A DNA stretch of 64,000 nt from JBCCCJ01 sp039029315 (GTDB taxonomy: Bacteria; Bacteroidota; Bacteroidia; J057), in assembly GCA_039029315.1 (NCBI GenBank), contig JBCCGK010000025.1, positions 53,270 to 117,269 on the forward strand, read 5' to 3'. The notes beneath the pieces were generated by a model. It did not search any database. It saw only the letters and a list, made by a program, of their open reading frames with translations, and had not been told where the DNA came from. Both the position numbers and the translations under genes were made by a program. This document shows positions 17,401 to 27,009 of this stretch, one piece after another (the stretch's first letter is position 1; each line of letters starts with the position of its first letter).

Positions 17401-18825
17401 TCACATTCCCCAACTGACAGCATGAATATAGGAATAAATGCTGCTGGCAAATCCTGTAACAAAAATCCCGGCCACACAAATGATCAGGCTGACTTTGATG
17501 AACATATCACTCTCAACTCGTGCAATGGGATTCTCACTTTTGTTAATAAACATCGCTTTGACAACCAGTAGATAGTAGTATAAGGATATCACGGCATTCA
17601 CGACTGCGATGAATACCAAAAGATATAGTTCCTGACTTGCTGCTGCAGTAAACAAAAAGAATTTACCAAAGAATCCGGCAACAGGAGGTATCCCAGCCAG
17701 GGAGAACAGCGATACCAGCATCACCAGGCTCAAGCGAGGATTGGTGGCATACAGTCCATTATAATCTGAGATATTCTCTTTCCCGCTTACATTGGCAATG
17801 GCGGAGATTACACCAAAGGCTCCCAAATTGGAGAAGATGTAAATCAGCATAAAATAGATGACTGTCGCCATGCCCATTTGTGTCCCACTGATCACCCCTA
17901 AAAAGAGAAATCCTGCCTGAGCGATAGAGGAAAAGGCCAAAAATCGCTTAATATTTGTCTGACGAATCGCAAAGAGATTCCCGACAGTCATCGTCAATAC
18001 AGCGGTCACATACACAAGATCTTTCCAGAGTTCGGCGACAGAACCAAAGACTTTGAATAGCAAAATCACCAGGATGAAAGTCGCAGCCCCTTTAGAAACG
18101 ACAGATAAATAGGCTGTCACATTGATAGGAGCCCCTTCGTATACATCGGCCGTCCAGAAGTGAAATGGCACAATAGAGATTTTGAAGGCCAGTCCAGAGA
18201 AGAAAAAGATGGCACCCAGAGCCTCAAGATTGCTGTTCCCAACTGAAGCTGCCATATCGTCAAAATACATGGCGCCATTGGCTCCGTATAAGAGACTGAT
18301 CCCGAACAAGGCAACGCCAGAAGACATCGCAGCGGTCAGAATTAGTTTCACACCTGCTTCGGAAGATCGAGACTTATAGAGATTGTAAGCCACCAGCGAA
18401 GCTAGAGGTATCGTCGCCAGTTCCAGTCCAAGATAGAACATCAGAAAGTCTCCTGCAGAGATCATGAAATTCATCCCGATTAAGGTGCTCATGAGCAACA
18501 AATAGTATTCTGCAAATCGGCTTTGATTGTTGGGATCCGCATTGAGCCAACTGGCAGATTGCAGAAATACGATCAGCACCCCAATGTTCAGGACATTTTT
18601 CATAAGGATGGTCAAATCGGTATTCTGATACATGCCTCCGAAGAGTGTCCCGGTTGAAGCTGGTAAGAAGCCGATCATCGTGGCAATGGCAAATAAACCG
18701 ATCACCCAATAATTGGTTTGTTTCTCTTTTTCTTCGGGAATGTTGAGTTGTAGCAACAGATACAGTACTGCCAGTAATGTCAGCAGTAGTTCGTGTCGCA
18801 TCATCATAAATTGACTTAAGTCCAT
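17401..18825 (-). CDS. nuoN: NADH-quinone oxidoreductase subunit N (complex I antiporter-like)
   Basis: 474 residues, ~14 membrane helices, proton-pumping subunit of complex I. The conserved helix motif FYLGLELATIPLASLVAY carries the key Glu, and FHFWTADVYEGAPINVTAYLS and KRFLAFSSIAQAGFLFLG are typical of NuoN. Start chosen at 18825 (MDLSQFMMMRHELL): the frame stays open to 18924, but the added 33 codons are translated from the dispersed repeat (EAKSRESGLDFLVLFHQ) and are not part of the protein. Last recognisable nuo gene, separated from nuoM by 283 bases mostly of repeat. Confidence 0.96.
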   Translation of the reverse strand: MDLSQFMMMRHELLLTLLAVLYLLLQLNIPEEKEKQTNYWVIGLFAIATMIGFLPASTGTLFGGMYQNTDLTILMKNVLNIGVLIVFLQSASWLNADPNNQSRFAEYYLLLMSTLIGMNFMISAGDFLMFYLGLELATIPLASLVAYNLYKSRSSEAGVKLILTAAMSSGVALFGISLLYGANGAMYFDDMAASVGNSNLEALGAIFFFSGLAFKISIVPFHFWTADVYEGAPINVTAYLSVVSKGAATFILVILLFKVFGSVAELWKDLVYVTAVLTMTVGNLFAIRQTNIKRFLAFSSIAQAGFLFLGVISGTQMGMATVIYFMLIYIFSNLGAFGVISAIANVSGKENISDYNGLYATNPRLSLVMLVSLFSLAGIPPVAGFFGKFFLFTAAASQELYLLVFIAVVNAVISLYYYLLVVKAMFINKSENPIARVESDMFIKVSLIICVAGIFVTGFASSIYSYIHAVSWGM

Positions 18826-18847
18826 ATCTTTGATTTTTACTTTTGTT

Positions 18848-19105
18848 GTCCTTTTTCCTTGATGAAAAAGGACCAAAAAATCAAGCCCCGATTCTCGGGA
18901 TTTCGCTTCGCTCAACACAACCAAGGCCTATCCTCAAGCCATCTTCCCCGTCCCAATGTATCGGGATGCACCCAACCACATTTCTTCGAAATCCTTTCCT
19001 CCCCCTTTTATCTTTTCTATTTGATATTTCACATATTACATTCCCCCTCTTCCTCAACACCCAGCCCTATACCCCATACCCCCTATTTCCCCTATGCCCT
19101 TCCCA
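18848..19105. repeat. Dispersed intergenic repeat, copy B
   Basis: Between nuoM and nuoN. Blocks: GTCCTTTTTCCTTGATG, AAAAGGACCAAAAAATCAAG, CCCGATTCTCGGGATTTCGC, CCAATGTATCGGGATGCACC, CACATTTCTTCGAAATCC, and the tail CCCTATACCCCATACCCC ending at the nuoM stop. It lacks the 'TTCATCCTC...AAGGCATTCA' section present in copies A and C. Confidence 0.85.
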
Positions 19106-19108
19106 ACC

Positions 19109-20599
19109 CTACAATCCCGCCAATCTCTCCAGGATCGGGCCCATGCTTTCCATAATCATATTTGACAACCATAATGGCGCAAGACCCATACCCGCAATGG
19201 CGACCACCAGAATTCCTGCAGACAAACGCTCATGCCATGCGGCATCTGTCAGAGAATGATATTCTTCGTTTTCGATGGGACCCAGAAGCATGAAGGCTAC
19301 AGCTCTCAGCACATATACTGCCGTTACCACAATAGAGGCAACTGCGATCACCGTTGCCACTGTATTGAATGTACCAGGTTCCTGGAAAGCCCCTACAAAA
19401 ATGGGCATCTCCGCAGCAAAGCCACTCAGACCAGGAAGTCCCAATGAAGCAAATCCACAGATCACATAACATACTGAGAGGAAGGGCATTACTTTCATCA
19501 AGCCGCCCATTTTATAAATATCTCTGGTGTGAGAACGGGAGTAAATCATCCCGATCAGTCCAAAGAACAAGGCACAAATCAATCCGTGGGACAACATTTG
19601 AAGAATCGCACCATTGAAAGTGGCTTGATTCATCATCAGGATTGCAAACAAGACCAATCCGCAATGACTGACAGATGAATAGGCATTGATGTATTTCAAG
19701 TCTGTCTGAACCACAGCACCCAGGGCGCCATAAATGACACTGATAGAAGTAAGAATCAGGAAAATCCAGGCCATCTCAGAAGCAGCTTCTGGCATGAGGA
19801 AGGTTGCGATTCGCAGACATCCATAGCCCCCCAGCTTCATCAATACCCCGGCGTGAAGCATGGAGACAGCGGTGGGTGCTGAAGCATGACCATCGGGAGA
19901 CCAGGTATGGAAGGGGAAGAGAGCTCCAAGAACTCCAAAACCAAGGAAAGTCAGTGGAAAAAAGAGTCGTTGTGCGTCTATCGGAATGTTGACCTTGGCG
20001 ATTTCCAGAATATCAAAGGTCAATGGCCCGCCTCCTGCATCAGAGTTGAAATAAATTCCCAGCAGGCCGACCAATAGAAAGGCAGATCCTCCCATCAACA
20101 TCAGCGTCAATTTCATCGCTGAATATTCCTTTGGGCCGCTTCCCCAAATACCAATCAGCAAATACATGGGGATCACCGCGATCTCATAAAAGAGGAACAT
20201 GGTAAACATATCCAGGGAAATGAAAAACCCATATACCCCTGTGGTTAGCAAGATCAAGGACATAAAGAATTCCTTGGCAAGTTCCTTCACATTCCAGGAA
20301 GCAAATACCCCGGCGAAGATGACGACGGACGTCAGCAGAATCAACGCTACAGAGATTCCATCAACGCCTACATTGTACCGGATGTTAAATTGCTCAAACC
20401 AAAGAATATTGGTGCGATACAACATCTCGGCAGTATTGCCAGCAGCTCTTTCTCCCAGATACTGGAATACCAGAACGATCGATTGTAGCAGTTGAATACT
20501 CATCCCTACAGCAGCGACAAGCCGGACCTGTTTGTGGTCTTTGGCAAATGCCATTCCGATGAGGGTGAGTAGTGGTATGAGAATGAAGAGAGTTAGCAT
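19109..20599 (-). CDS. nuoM: NADH-quinone oxidoreductase subunit M (complex I antiporter-like)
   Basis: 496 residues, ~14 helices. The helix-5 motif FLFYEIAVIPMYLLIG has the essential Glu; FHTWSPDGHASAPTAVSMLHAGVLMKLGGYG and NAYSSVSHCGLVLFA are diagnostic of NuoM, including the conserved His and Lys of the proton path. Four bases separate it from nuoL, so the two are tightly coupled. One of the three Mrp-antiporter-like pumping subunits of the membrane arm. Confidence 0.97.
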   Translation of the reverse strand: MLTLFILIPLLTLIGMAFAKDHKQVRLVAAVGMSIQLLQSIVLVFQYLGERAAGNTAEMLYRTNILWFEQFNIRYNVGVDGISVALILLTSVVIFAGVFASWNVKELAKEFFMSLILLTTGVYGFFISLDMFTMFLFYEIAVIPMYLLIGIWGSGPKEYSAMKLTLMLMGGSAFLLVGLLGIYFNSDAGGGPLTFDILEIAKVNIPIDAQRLFFPLTFLGFGVLGALFPFHTWSPDGHASAPTAVSMLHAGVLMKLGGYGCLRIATFLMPEAASEMAWIFLILTSISVIYGALGAVVQTDLKYINAYSSVSHCGLVLFAILMMNQATFNGAILQMLSHGLICALFFGLIGMIYSRSHTRDIYKMGGLMKVMPFLSVCYVICGFASLGLPGLSGFAAEMPIFVGAFQEPGTFNTVATVIAVASIVVTAVYVLRAVAFMLLGPIENEEYHSLTDAAWHERLSAGILVVAIAGMGLAPLWLSNMIMESMGPILERLAGL

Positions 20600-20603
20600 A
20601 AAC

Positions 20604-22523
20604 CTAGGAAGTCATGATATAAATAAACACCATCGCCAAAGCCACCGCTCCAGACACAAACGCAAACGCATAATGTTGCAACTGTCCCGACTGTATACCT
20701 TTGATTGCATCGGCGACTGTATTGGTGATCCAGGCAATCCCGTCCATCGCTGCATCTATTACTTTTTTATCGAACCAGGCAATCGGCGCTGATATTCCTT
20801 TAAAGATGATGCTCTTGGTAATGTATTGGTAAATTTCGTCTATGTAGAATTTGTTGTATGCCCAGGTATAGAATGAACCGAATGATTGGGTGATTCGATC
20901 CGGGAGATCTGATTCTTTGGCATACATCCGCCATGCCACTCCTATACCTAGAAGCGCAATCAGAATTGAGGGAATCGCTACCTCCCAATGTATATGTGTC
21001 TCTAAAGCCAATCGATCTGAGGTAACCAATTCACCGAATGGAAGGAAACCAGCTGTCGCACTCCCTACTGCCAACAGAATCAATGGCACTGTCATGCTAA
21101 AGGGGGCTTCATGTGGGGCATGATGATACTTCTGCTCTTTTCCCCAAAAGACACCAAAATATAGCCGGAACATATAGAAGGCAGTCAATCCAGCTACCAG
21201 ATATTCAATCGCAAAGTAGATCACATTGTGATGCAGCGCAGCAACCAGGATTTCGTCCTTACTGAAGAATCCTGCAAAAGGAGGAATCCCTGCAATCGCC
21301 AGACAAGCAATGAGGAAAGTCGCATGTGTAATCGGCATATACTTTCGAAGGCCCCCCATATCTTTCATTTCATTGCTATGAACGGCATGAATGATGGCTC
21401 CAGCTCCCAGAAAGAGGAGTGCCTTGAACATCGCGTGTGTGAACAAGTGGAACATGGACGCCATATAGCCTAATCCTGCTTCTCCTCCATATCCTGAGAC
21501 CCCTAGTGCCAGCATCATATATCCGAGTTGAGACATGGTAGAGTAGGCGAGAATCCGTTTGATATCGGTTTGTGTACAGGCGATGATAGCTGCGAATAAT
21601 GAACTCACCGCCCCCACAATGGCAACGATTTCCAAACCAGTAGGTGCGGCGATGGCAAACATGGGGAACAGACGCGCCACCAGATAGATTCCTGCCACGA
21701 CCATAGTTGCCGCATGAATCAAAGCGGAAACAGGTGTTGGTCCCTCCATCGCATCCGGCAACCAGACATGCAGCGGGAACATTGCAGATTTGCCCGCCCC
21801 TCCCAGAAAGATCAAGACCAGTGCCCAGGTCATGACAGACATTCCCAGAAATGCAGCTCCTGCTCCTTGGGTCATTGCGCTTCCACTCGGATCGGTCAAT
21901 GCCTCAAAGTCGAACGTCCCTGTCAAATATGACATCAACAGAATCCCAATGAGAAAGCCTAGATCCGCAAATCTTGTCACAATGAATGCTTTCTTCGAAG
22001 CAGCAACGGCAGAAGGTTTGTCATAATAGTATCCAATCAGCAGATAGGAAGACAATCCAACCAACTCCCAAAATATATACATCTGAAAGAGATTGGTAGC
22101 GATGACCAAGCCTAGCATTGAGAAGCTGAAGAGGGACAAAGAGGCATAGAATCGCGCGAAGCCTTCTTCGCCTTTCATATATCCCAAACTGTATATATAG
22201 ACCATCAGGGAAACAGTCGTAATTACCACTAACATCATTACGGATATGGGATCAAGGAGAACCCCCATATTGATGTGAAGGGTCTCGCTGAAGTTCAGCC
22301 AAACGGGATTGAGAGGAATGATGGTCTGATAAGCGCCATCAACTTTTCCCACATCGAAGAAATAGCGCATGGCAGTATTCACCGACATCAACCAGGAAAG
22401 GCCGATGGCTGCGATTGCAATCCAGCCCGAAATGATGGGCTTCATCTTGTGTCCCAATAATCCTGTCACCAGGAAGGAGAACAACAGTAGCAGCGGAATC
22501 CAAATGGTATAGCTAAAATCCAT
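20604..22523 (-). CDS. nuoL: NADH-quinone oxidoreductase subunit L (complex I antiporter-like)
   Basis: 639 residues, distal pumping subunit of the membrane arm. Motifs: FWELVGLSSYLLIGYYYDKP (key Glu), KKAFIVTRFADLGFLIG, MFPLHVWLPDAMEGPTPVSA and KRILAYSTMSQLGYMMLA. The C-terminal part carries the extra helices and the long lateral amphipathic helix of NuoL, seen as the region after VAWRMYAKESDLPDRI and ending in a final membrane segment (AFVSGAVALAMVFIYI). Twenty-one bases follow nuoK. Confidence 0.97.
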   Translation of the reverse strand: MDFSYTIWIPLLLLFSFLVTGLLGHKMKPIISGWIAIAAIGLSWLMSVNTAMRYFFDVGKVDGAYQTIIPLNPVWLNFSETLHINMGVLLDPISVMMLVVITTVSLMVYIYSLGYMKGEEGFARFYASLSLFSFSMLGLVIATNLFQMYIFWELVGLSSYLLIGYYYDKPSAVAASKKAFIVTRFADLGFLIGILLMSYLTGTFDFEALTDPSGSAMTQGAGAAFLGMSVMTWALVLIFLGGAGKSAMFPLHVWLPDAMEGPTPVSALIHAATMVVAGIYLVARLFPMFAIAAPTGLEIVAIVGAVSSLFAAIIACTQTDIKRILAYSTMSQLGYMMLALGVSGYGGEAGLGYMASMFHLFTHAMFKALLFLGAGAIIHAVHSNEMKDMGGLRKYMPITHATFLIACLAIAGIPPFAGFFSKDEILVAALHHNVIYFAIEYLVAGLTAFYMFRLYFGVFWGKEQKYHHAPHEAPFSMTVPLILLAVGSATAGFLPFGELVTSDRLALETHIHWEVAIPSILIALLGIGVAWRMYAKESDLPDRITQSFGSFYTWAYNKFYIDEIYQYITKSIIFKGISAPIAWFDKKVIDAAMDGIAWITNTVADAIKGIQSGQLQHYAFAFVSGAVALAMVFIYIMTS

Positions 22524-22544
22524 GAGTAGTAGGTATCCAGGTGA

Positions 22545-22862
22545 TCAGTATTTCATTTCGGCCACATCTTCCACATCTACAGACTGGAAGTTTCGATACA
22601 AATTGATGATGATGGCAATGGCTACAGCAACTTCAGCTGCTGCAACAGCGATCACGAATAATGAGAAAAAATGCCCTTGTAACTGGTCAGGATACAAGTA
22701 CTTGTTGAAGGCAACAAAATTGATGTTGACAGAATTCAGGATTAATTCTGTAGACATCAGCATGGTGATGAGGTTCTTGCGGGTTACGAATCCGTAGACT
22801 CCGAGGAAGAACATCAGCGTGCTGACGATTAAAATTTCTGTTAGACCGACGCCTGGTATCAT
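22545..22862 (-). CDS. nuoK: NADH-quinone oxidoreductase subunit K
   Basis: 105 residues, three helices, matching the family length. Motifs: GLTEILIVSTLMFFLGVYGF, RKNLITMLMSTELILNSVN (conserved Glu in the second helix) and VAAAEVAVAIAIIINLYR (Glu in the third helix). Start at 22862 (MIPGVGLTE) is used; the frame is open 17 codons further, but those are Lys-rich and come from the repeat-bearing spacer. Confidence 0.95.
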   Translation of the reverse strand: MIPGVGLTEILIVSTLMFFLGVYGFVTRKNLITMLMSTELILNSVNINFVAFNKYLYPDQLQGHFFSLFVIAVAAAEVAVAIAIIINLYRNFQSVDVEDVAEMKY

Positions 22863-22896
22863 TGTAGTAGATAGTTTCTTTTTTCTGTTGGTTTCA

Positions 22897-23131
22897 TGTC
22901 CTTTTTTATTCATCCTCTGCTAACTCTTCAAGGCATTCATGTGCTTCATGCTCTTGATAAAAAAGGACCAAAAAATCTAGTCCCGATGCTCGGGATTTCG
23001 TTTCCCTCAACACTAACCAAGGCCTTCCCACAAGCCATCCTCCCCTTCCCGATATATCGGGATGCACCCAGCCACATTTCTTCGTAATTCTTTCCTCTCT
23101 CCTCAACACCCTGCCTTATCCCCTATATCCC
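22897..23131. repeat. Dispersed intergenic repeat, copy C
   Basis: Between nuoJ and nuoK. Contains GTCCTTTTTTATTCATCCTC, AAGGCATTCATGTGCTTC, AAAAGGACCAAAAAATC, CCCGATGCTCGGGATTTC, CCGATATATCGGGATGCACC, CACATTTCTTCG and the tail CTTATCCCCTATATCCCTC, which runs to the nuoJ stop codon. Full-length copy. Confidence 0.85.
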
Positions 23132-23653
23132 TCATACCTTCTCAACTTCCACAGGCTTTTTCCGTTTGGCAATGATGATCGCTCCGACCATCGCAGCCAA
23201 AAGCAACACACTAATTACCTCAAAAGGCAAGACATATCCGCCTTCATTATAGCTAAGCAATTGTGTTCCAATGGTTTCTATATCTGTCGAAATGGCTGGT
23301 GCTTGTCGAGCTTCAAAGGAAAAACTCGTGATGACCGAAATCACCACCCCCGCTCCAAGCAAAGAGCCTATGCCAGCCATCAACATGCGATTGCGGCTTG
23401 GCATTTCCAATAATTCATTCAACTGATGCGTGAGTAGAATCGAGAAGATGATCAAGACTACGATCCCTCCAGCATAGACGGTCAACTGAACAGCAGCCAG
23501 AAAGGAATAGTTGAACATAAAGTACAAACCTGCTGTCCCAAGTAAGACCAGCAAAAGATAGACTGCAGCCCGCAAAATCCTTCGTGTCGTAACCGTCATA
23601 TAGGAAAACACAAGAATAACTGCCGCGAGTATGTAGAAAAAAATCTGTTCCAT
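23132..23653 (-). CDS. nuoJ: NADH-quinone oxidoreductase subunit J
   Basis: 173 residues, five helices. Motifs: ILRAAVYLLLVLLGTAGLYF, the family's FLAAVQLTVYAGGIVVLIIF with the pi-bulge helix tyrosine, and a C-terminal VISVLLLAAMVGAIIIAKR ending. Lies 18 bases downstream of nuoI and is followed by repeat copy C. Membrane-arm subunit linking quinone reduction to proton pumping. Confidence 0.95.
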   Translation of the reverse strand: MEQIFFYILAAVILVFSYMTVTTRRILRAAVYLLLVLLGTAGLYFMFNYSFLAAVQLTVYAGGIVVLIIFSILLTHQLNELLEMPSRNRMLMAGIGSLLGAGVVISVITSFSFEARQAPAISTDIETIGTQLLSYNEGGYVLPFEVISVLLLAAMVGAIIIAKRKKPVEVEKV

Positions 23654-23671
23654 GAGAATATTGTTCGTTGC

Positions 23672-24154
23672 TTACTCCACGCCTTCCATGAGCTTGGAAC
23701 CAGGTTTGTTCAGGATTTTGGTGAGTTGAGATCTGTCGAAAACAGCATGCTCAAAATCTTGCCCCATCTTGATGGCATCTGTTGGACAAGCCGGAATGCA
23801 TAATGCGCACATGGTGCACATAGACAGATGATAGACAAATTTGTCAAGTGTCTTCACTTTTCGGCCTTCTTCATTCGGAATCCGGTCCCAGAGAATCTCA
23901 ATGGTTCCATTGGGGCAGGCCACTTCACATGCAGAACATCCCGTGCATCGGTGCTCATTGTTTCCGTCATGCGGCATGATCACCTCGCCCCGAAAGCGGC
24001 TGAACATCTCCAATGTCTCGCGATTCTCAGGATATTGTTGGGTAATGATTTCCTTTCGGGGATGGGAAATGTAATAACCCGTAACCTTCATCCCGGTGAG
24101 TAGAGATTTGACTCCCTGTATGATCTCAGATATATAGGTAATGATTGCCTTCAT
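23672..24154 (-). CDS. nuoI: NADH-quinone oxidoreductase subunit I (2[4Fe-4S])
   Basis: 160 residues. Two cluster motifs, CTGCSACEVACP (about residues 70-81) and CTMCALCIPACP (about 113-124), bind the N6a and N6b clusters that relay electrons to NuoB. In a complex lacking NuoEFG, this subunit with its neighbours is a likely entry site for ferredoxin electrons, as proposed for ferredoxin-using complex I forms. An N-terminal amphipathic stretch fits attachment to the membrane arm. Ten bases (9 spacer) follow nuoH. Confidence 0.96.
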   Translation of the reverse strand: MKAIITYISEIIQGVKSLLTGMKVTGYYISHPRKEIITQQYPENRETLEMFSRFRGEVIMPHDGNNEHRCTGCSACEVACPNGTIEILWDRIPNEEGRKVKTLDKFVYHLSMCTMCALCIPACPTDAIKMGQDFEHAVFDRSQLTKILNKPGSKLMEGVE

Positions 24155-24163
24155 TGTTTTTCA

Positions 24164-25252
24164 CTAAAAATGCCAACCCATTAAAGAAATAAAGGACATG
24201 AGCAAAATATTCACAAGATTAATCGGGAGTAGATACTTCCACTCCAGCGTAAGCAATTGATCGATTCGAAGTCGGGGAAATGTCCATCTGAACCACATCA
24301 TCACGAACATGATCACACTGACTTTGCCAAAGAACCAAAAGATCGGAGGAATGAAATCCATGATCATATTGAATCCTTCCCAATTGCCTATGTGAAAGGG
24401 CATCCAGCCTCCAAAAAAGACGGTTGCGCCTATTCCGGCTATGATGAACATATTGAGGAATTCAGCCAGGAAGAAGAAGGCGAATTGCAATCCAGAATAC
24501 TCTGTGTGAAAACCCGCTGTTAATTCAGACTCTGCTTCAGCCAAATCAAATGGGCCTCGATTGGTTTCTGCTGTTCCTGCAATGACATAAATGACAAATG
24601 CGATAAAAGCAGGAATGTGCCCTTTGAATATCCACCAACCATCCCGCTGGCTTTCGACGATCTCGGACATCTGTAGTGTTCCGGTCAGAATCACAATGGT
24701 CAAAAGCGACAAGCCAACTGATAGCTCATAACTTACGATCTGTGCGCCACTTCGCATCGCACCGATCAGAGAATATTTGTTGTTGCTTGACCAGCCTGCA
24801 AGCAGGATTCCTACCACACCGATGGAGGAGATGGCAATGACATAGAACAAGCCTATATTCAGATCATAGGCCTGCAAGCCCTTGGCAAATGGCATGACTG
24901 AAATCGCCATTGCAGTAGCTGTCAAGACCACGAATGGTGCGAGATTGAAGAGGAGTTTGTCTGCCATCTTGTTGACCAACTTCTCTTTCATCAAGAGTTT
25001 GATGATATCAGCAAGTGTTTGGGCAGTTCCCCAAAATCCAACCCGCATGGGGCCAAGACGTTGTTGGAAGAAGGCGGCAACTTTCCGTTCTACATAGACC
25101 AGAATCAGTCCAAGTATGGCGAAGAAGCCCAGAAAAATTGCCCCGACAATCACCATCTCAATGACCTTGACGGCAAGGTCATTGCCTAGTGATTCCGAAA
25201 GCCCTTCATGGATGGCTTGAGTTAAAGGAGTAAAGTCGTATATGCAGAGCAT
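24164..25252 (-). CDS. nuoH: NADH-quinone oxidoreductase subunit H
   Basis: 362 residues, eight helices, forms part of the quinone chamber. Motifs: VYVERKVAAFFQQRLGPMRVG, the acidic E-rich loop GPFDLAEAESELTAGFHTEYSG, and MWFRWTFPRLRIDQLLTLEWKYLLP near the end. The N-terminus has about 25 extra residues before the first helix. Upstream is repeat copy D, downstream nuoI. Confidence 0.97.
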   Translation of the reverse strand: MLCIYDFTPLTQAIHEGLSESLGNDLAVKVIEMVIVGAIFLGFFAILGLILVYVERKVAAFFQQRLGPMRVGFWGTAQTLADIIKLLMKEKLVNKMADKLLFNLAPFVVLTATAMAISVMPFAKGLQAYDLNIGLFYVIAISSIGVVGILLAGWSSNNKYSLIGAMRSGAQIVSYELSVGLSLLTIVILTGTLQMSEIVESQRDGWWIFKGHIPAFIAFVIYVIAGTAETNRGPFDLAEAESELTAGFHTEYSGLQFAFFFLAEFLNMFIIAGIGATVFFGGWMPFHIGNWEGFNMIMDFIPPIFWFFGKVSVIMFVMMWFRWTFPRLRIDQLLTLEWKYLLPINLVNILLMSFISLMGWHF

Positions 25253-25280
25253 GTTTGCGTAGTAGTTGTTTTGCTAGTTT

Positions 25281-25410
25281 TATGTTCTTTTTATTCATCT
25301 TCTGTAGCTTTTTGAAGGCATTCATGTACTTCGTGCTCCTTGATGAAAAAGAACCAAAAAATCAAGTCCCGATTCGCGGGATGCACCCAGCCGCACCTAT
25401 TTCCCTCCCG
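25281..25410. repeat. Dispersed intergenic repeat, copy D (internally shortened)
   Basis: Between nuoD and nuoH. Starts TGTTCTTTTTATTCATC, has AAGGCATTCATGTACTTC, GATGAAAAAGAACCAAAAA and CCCGATTCGCGGGATGCACC. Here the two dyads of the other copies are fused, so the ~60 bases between them are missing, and the CCCTATACC-like tail is also absent. Confidence 0.8.
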
Positions 25411-25423
25411 CCTTTGCATTCCT

Positions 25424-26545
25424 CTATCTGTCAATGTCTGGGATCACCAGATCTATGGTTGAGAGGATGGCCACCAAATCGGCAATCTTACATCCCACAG
25501 ACATTTCACTTAATGCAGACAGATTCGAGAATCCTGGCGATCGGAATTTGAGTCGATAGGGACTCTTCTTGCCATCGCTGATGATGTATACCCCGAATTC
25601 TCCACGGGCTGTCTCTACTTTTTGATAAAATTCTCCTTTGGGAAGCTTAAGAACCGCGCGGGTTTTTTCTTGAAACTCTCCTTCTGGAATATTGTCAATC
25701 AATTGCTCAATGATAGAGAGTGACTCCCACATCTCCAGAATTCGCACTTGATAGCGCGCAAAGCAATCTCCGACAGTGTCCAACTTCTCTTCAAAGTTCA
25801 CTTTGTCATAGGCACTATAGGGTTCGTACTTCCTGATATCACAGGAAAAACCGGAGGCTCGTCCCGTAGGTCCTGTTACGCCATAGGAAATGGCCATTTC
25901 CTTGGATAAATACCCTATGCCTTTGGTTCGTTGTTGGAATATGACGTTTCCGGTCATCAGACGATCATATTCGGGCAGTTTCTTCTTGAAATGCTCAACA
26001 AACTCTTTGGTCCGCTTTTGAAAATTGGGATGAATATCGAAAAACAACCCTCCGGGTACATTGTAGTTCATCGTCAATCTGGCCCCACAGGTTTCTTCAA
26101 AGATATCGGAGATCATCTCTCGGTCCCTGAATCCATACAGAAAGGAGGTGATCGCTCCCAGGTCCATTCCCATTACGCCCCACCACAGCTGATGAGAAGC
26201 CAGACGCGTCAGCTCTGCGATAATGGTTCGAATGACTTTCACCCGATCAGAGACTTCGATGTTCAAGGCTTTTTCTACTGCCAGACAGACCGCTTCATTG
26301 TTGATGTGGCAGGACAAATAGTCCATTCGATCTGTCAGGTGAACGATCTGCCGATAGGTATCGCGTTCGCACATCTTCTCAATGGATCGATGGATATAGC
26401 CCAAATGCGGTTCGATCTTTTTGATGATTTCTCCATCCAGAGTCAGAACCAATCGCAGAACCCCATGCGTAGAGGGGTGCTGAGGCCCCATGTTGATGAA
26501 GTATTCCTGGGTTTCCAGGCTGTTGTATACCTTAGTTTCTGCCAT
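25424..26545 (-). CDS. nuoD: NADH-quinone oxidoreductase subunit D
   Basis: 373 residues, separate from NuoC (the two are fused in Bacteroides and E. coli). Motifs: NMGPQHPSTHGVLRLVL, EPHLGYIHRSIEKM with the His that lines the quinone site, DRMDYLSCHINNEAVC, GVTGPTGRASG and a C-terminal SVGCKIADLVAILSTIDLVIPDIDR, i.e. the degenerate hydrogenase-like ending of the family. Slightly shorter than the ~400 usual. Its ATG overlaps the nuoC stop by one base (TAATG). Repeat copy D follows. Confidence 0.97.
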   Translation of the reverse strand: MAETKVYNSLETQEYFINMGPQHPSTHGVLRLVLTLDGEIIKKIEPHLGYIHRSIEKMCERDTYRQIVHLTDRMDYLSCHINNEAVCLAVEKALNIEVSDRVKVIRTIIAELTRLASHQLWWGVMGMDLGAITSFLYGFRDREMISDIFEETCGARLTMNYNVPGGLFFDIHPNFQKRTKEFVEHFKKKLPEYDRLMTGNVIFQQRTKGIGYLSKEMAISYGVTGPTGRASGFSCDIRKYEPYSAYDKVNFEEKLDTVGDCFARYQVRILEMWESLSIIEQLIDNIPEGEFQEKTRAVLKLPKGEFYQKVETARGEFGVYIISDGKKSPYRLKFRSPGFSNLSALSEMSVGCKIADLVAILSTIDLVIPDIDR

Positions 26546-27006
26546 TATCGCTGTACTATATTGATGTCATCCACATAGTCTTTTCTTAATGGAAAGCCTA
26601 CCCAATCATCTTCCAAAAAAATCCGTCGCAAATCTGGATGGTTTTCAAATGTAATTCCATAAAGATCATAGACTTCTCGTTCATGGAATTCTGCTGTTCG
26701 CCAAATATCAGAGACTGTCGGGAAGCGTGGATCTTCACGATCTTCAGTTTTGACTTTGACTTCAATGCTATGTCCTAAGGTCGAGGATTTGAGATGATAG
26801 ACTACGCCAAGCTCCTTTCCCCAGTCAACTCCTGTCAGGCAGAATAGATAATCAAAAGAAGTCTCTGCATGTGCCTTTAGGTTGGTCGCGGCTTCCTTCC
26901 AGTTCTCTGGGGAAATATTGACTACCAGATATTCAGAACCTTCTTCTTCATATTCTGGCTCTGTTACTGCTTTGCTGATGAGCGTTTTTAGTTCTTCGTA
27001 GTCCAT
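26545..27006 (-). CDS. nuoC: NADH-quinone oxidoreductase subunit C
   Basis: 153 residues. The family signature is HEREVYDLYGITFENHPDLRRI, with LEDDWVGFPLRKDY just after it. The N-terminal part (FDYLFCLTGVDWG) is also typical. Peripheral-arm subunit that packs on NuoD. Overlaps nuoD by one base; upstream a short spacer with an inverted ATACCC-type repeat separates it from nuoB. Confidence 0.95.
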   Translation of the reverse strand: MDYEELKTLISKAVTEPEYEEEGSEYLVVNISPENWKEAATNLKAHAETSFDYLFCLTGVDWGKELGVVYHLKSSTLGHSIEVKVKTEDREDPRFPTVSDIWRTAEFHEREVYDLYGITFENHPDLRRIFLEDDWVGFPLRKDYVDDINIVQR

Positions 27007-27009
27007 GAG

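Noticed and set aside
18826..18924. N-terminal extension of nuoN
   Set aside because: The 33 codons are translated from dispersed repeat copy B (EAKSRESGLDFLVLFHQ also appears in the frame reading copy C) and are not NuoN-like.
25931..26578. 215-codon frame on the plus strand
   Set aside because: Antisense to nuoD and the end of nuoC; no recognisable motif.
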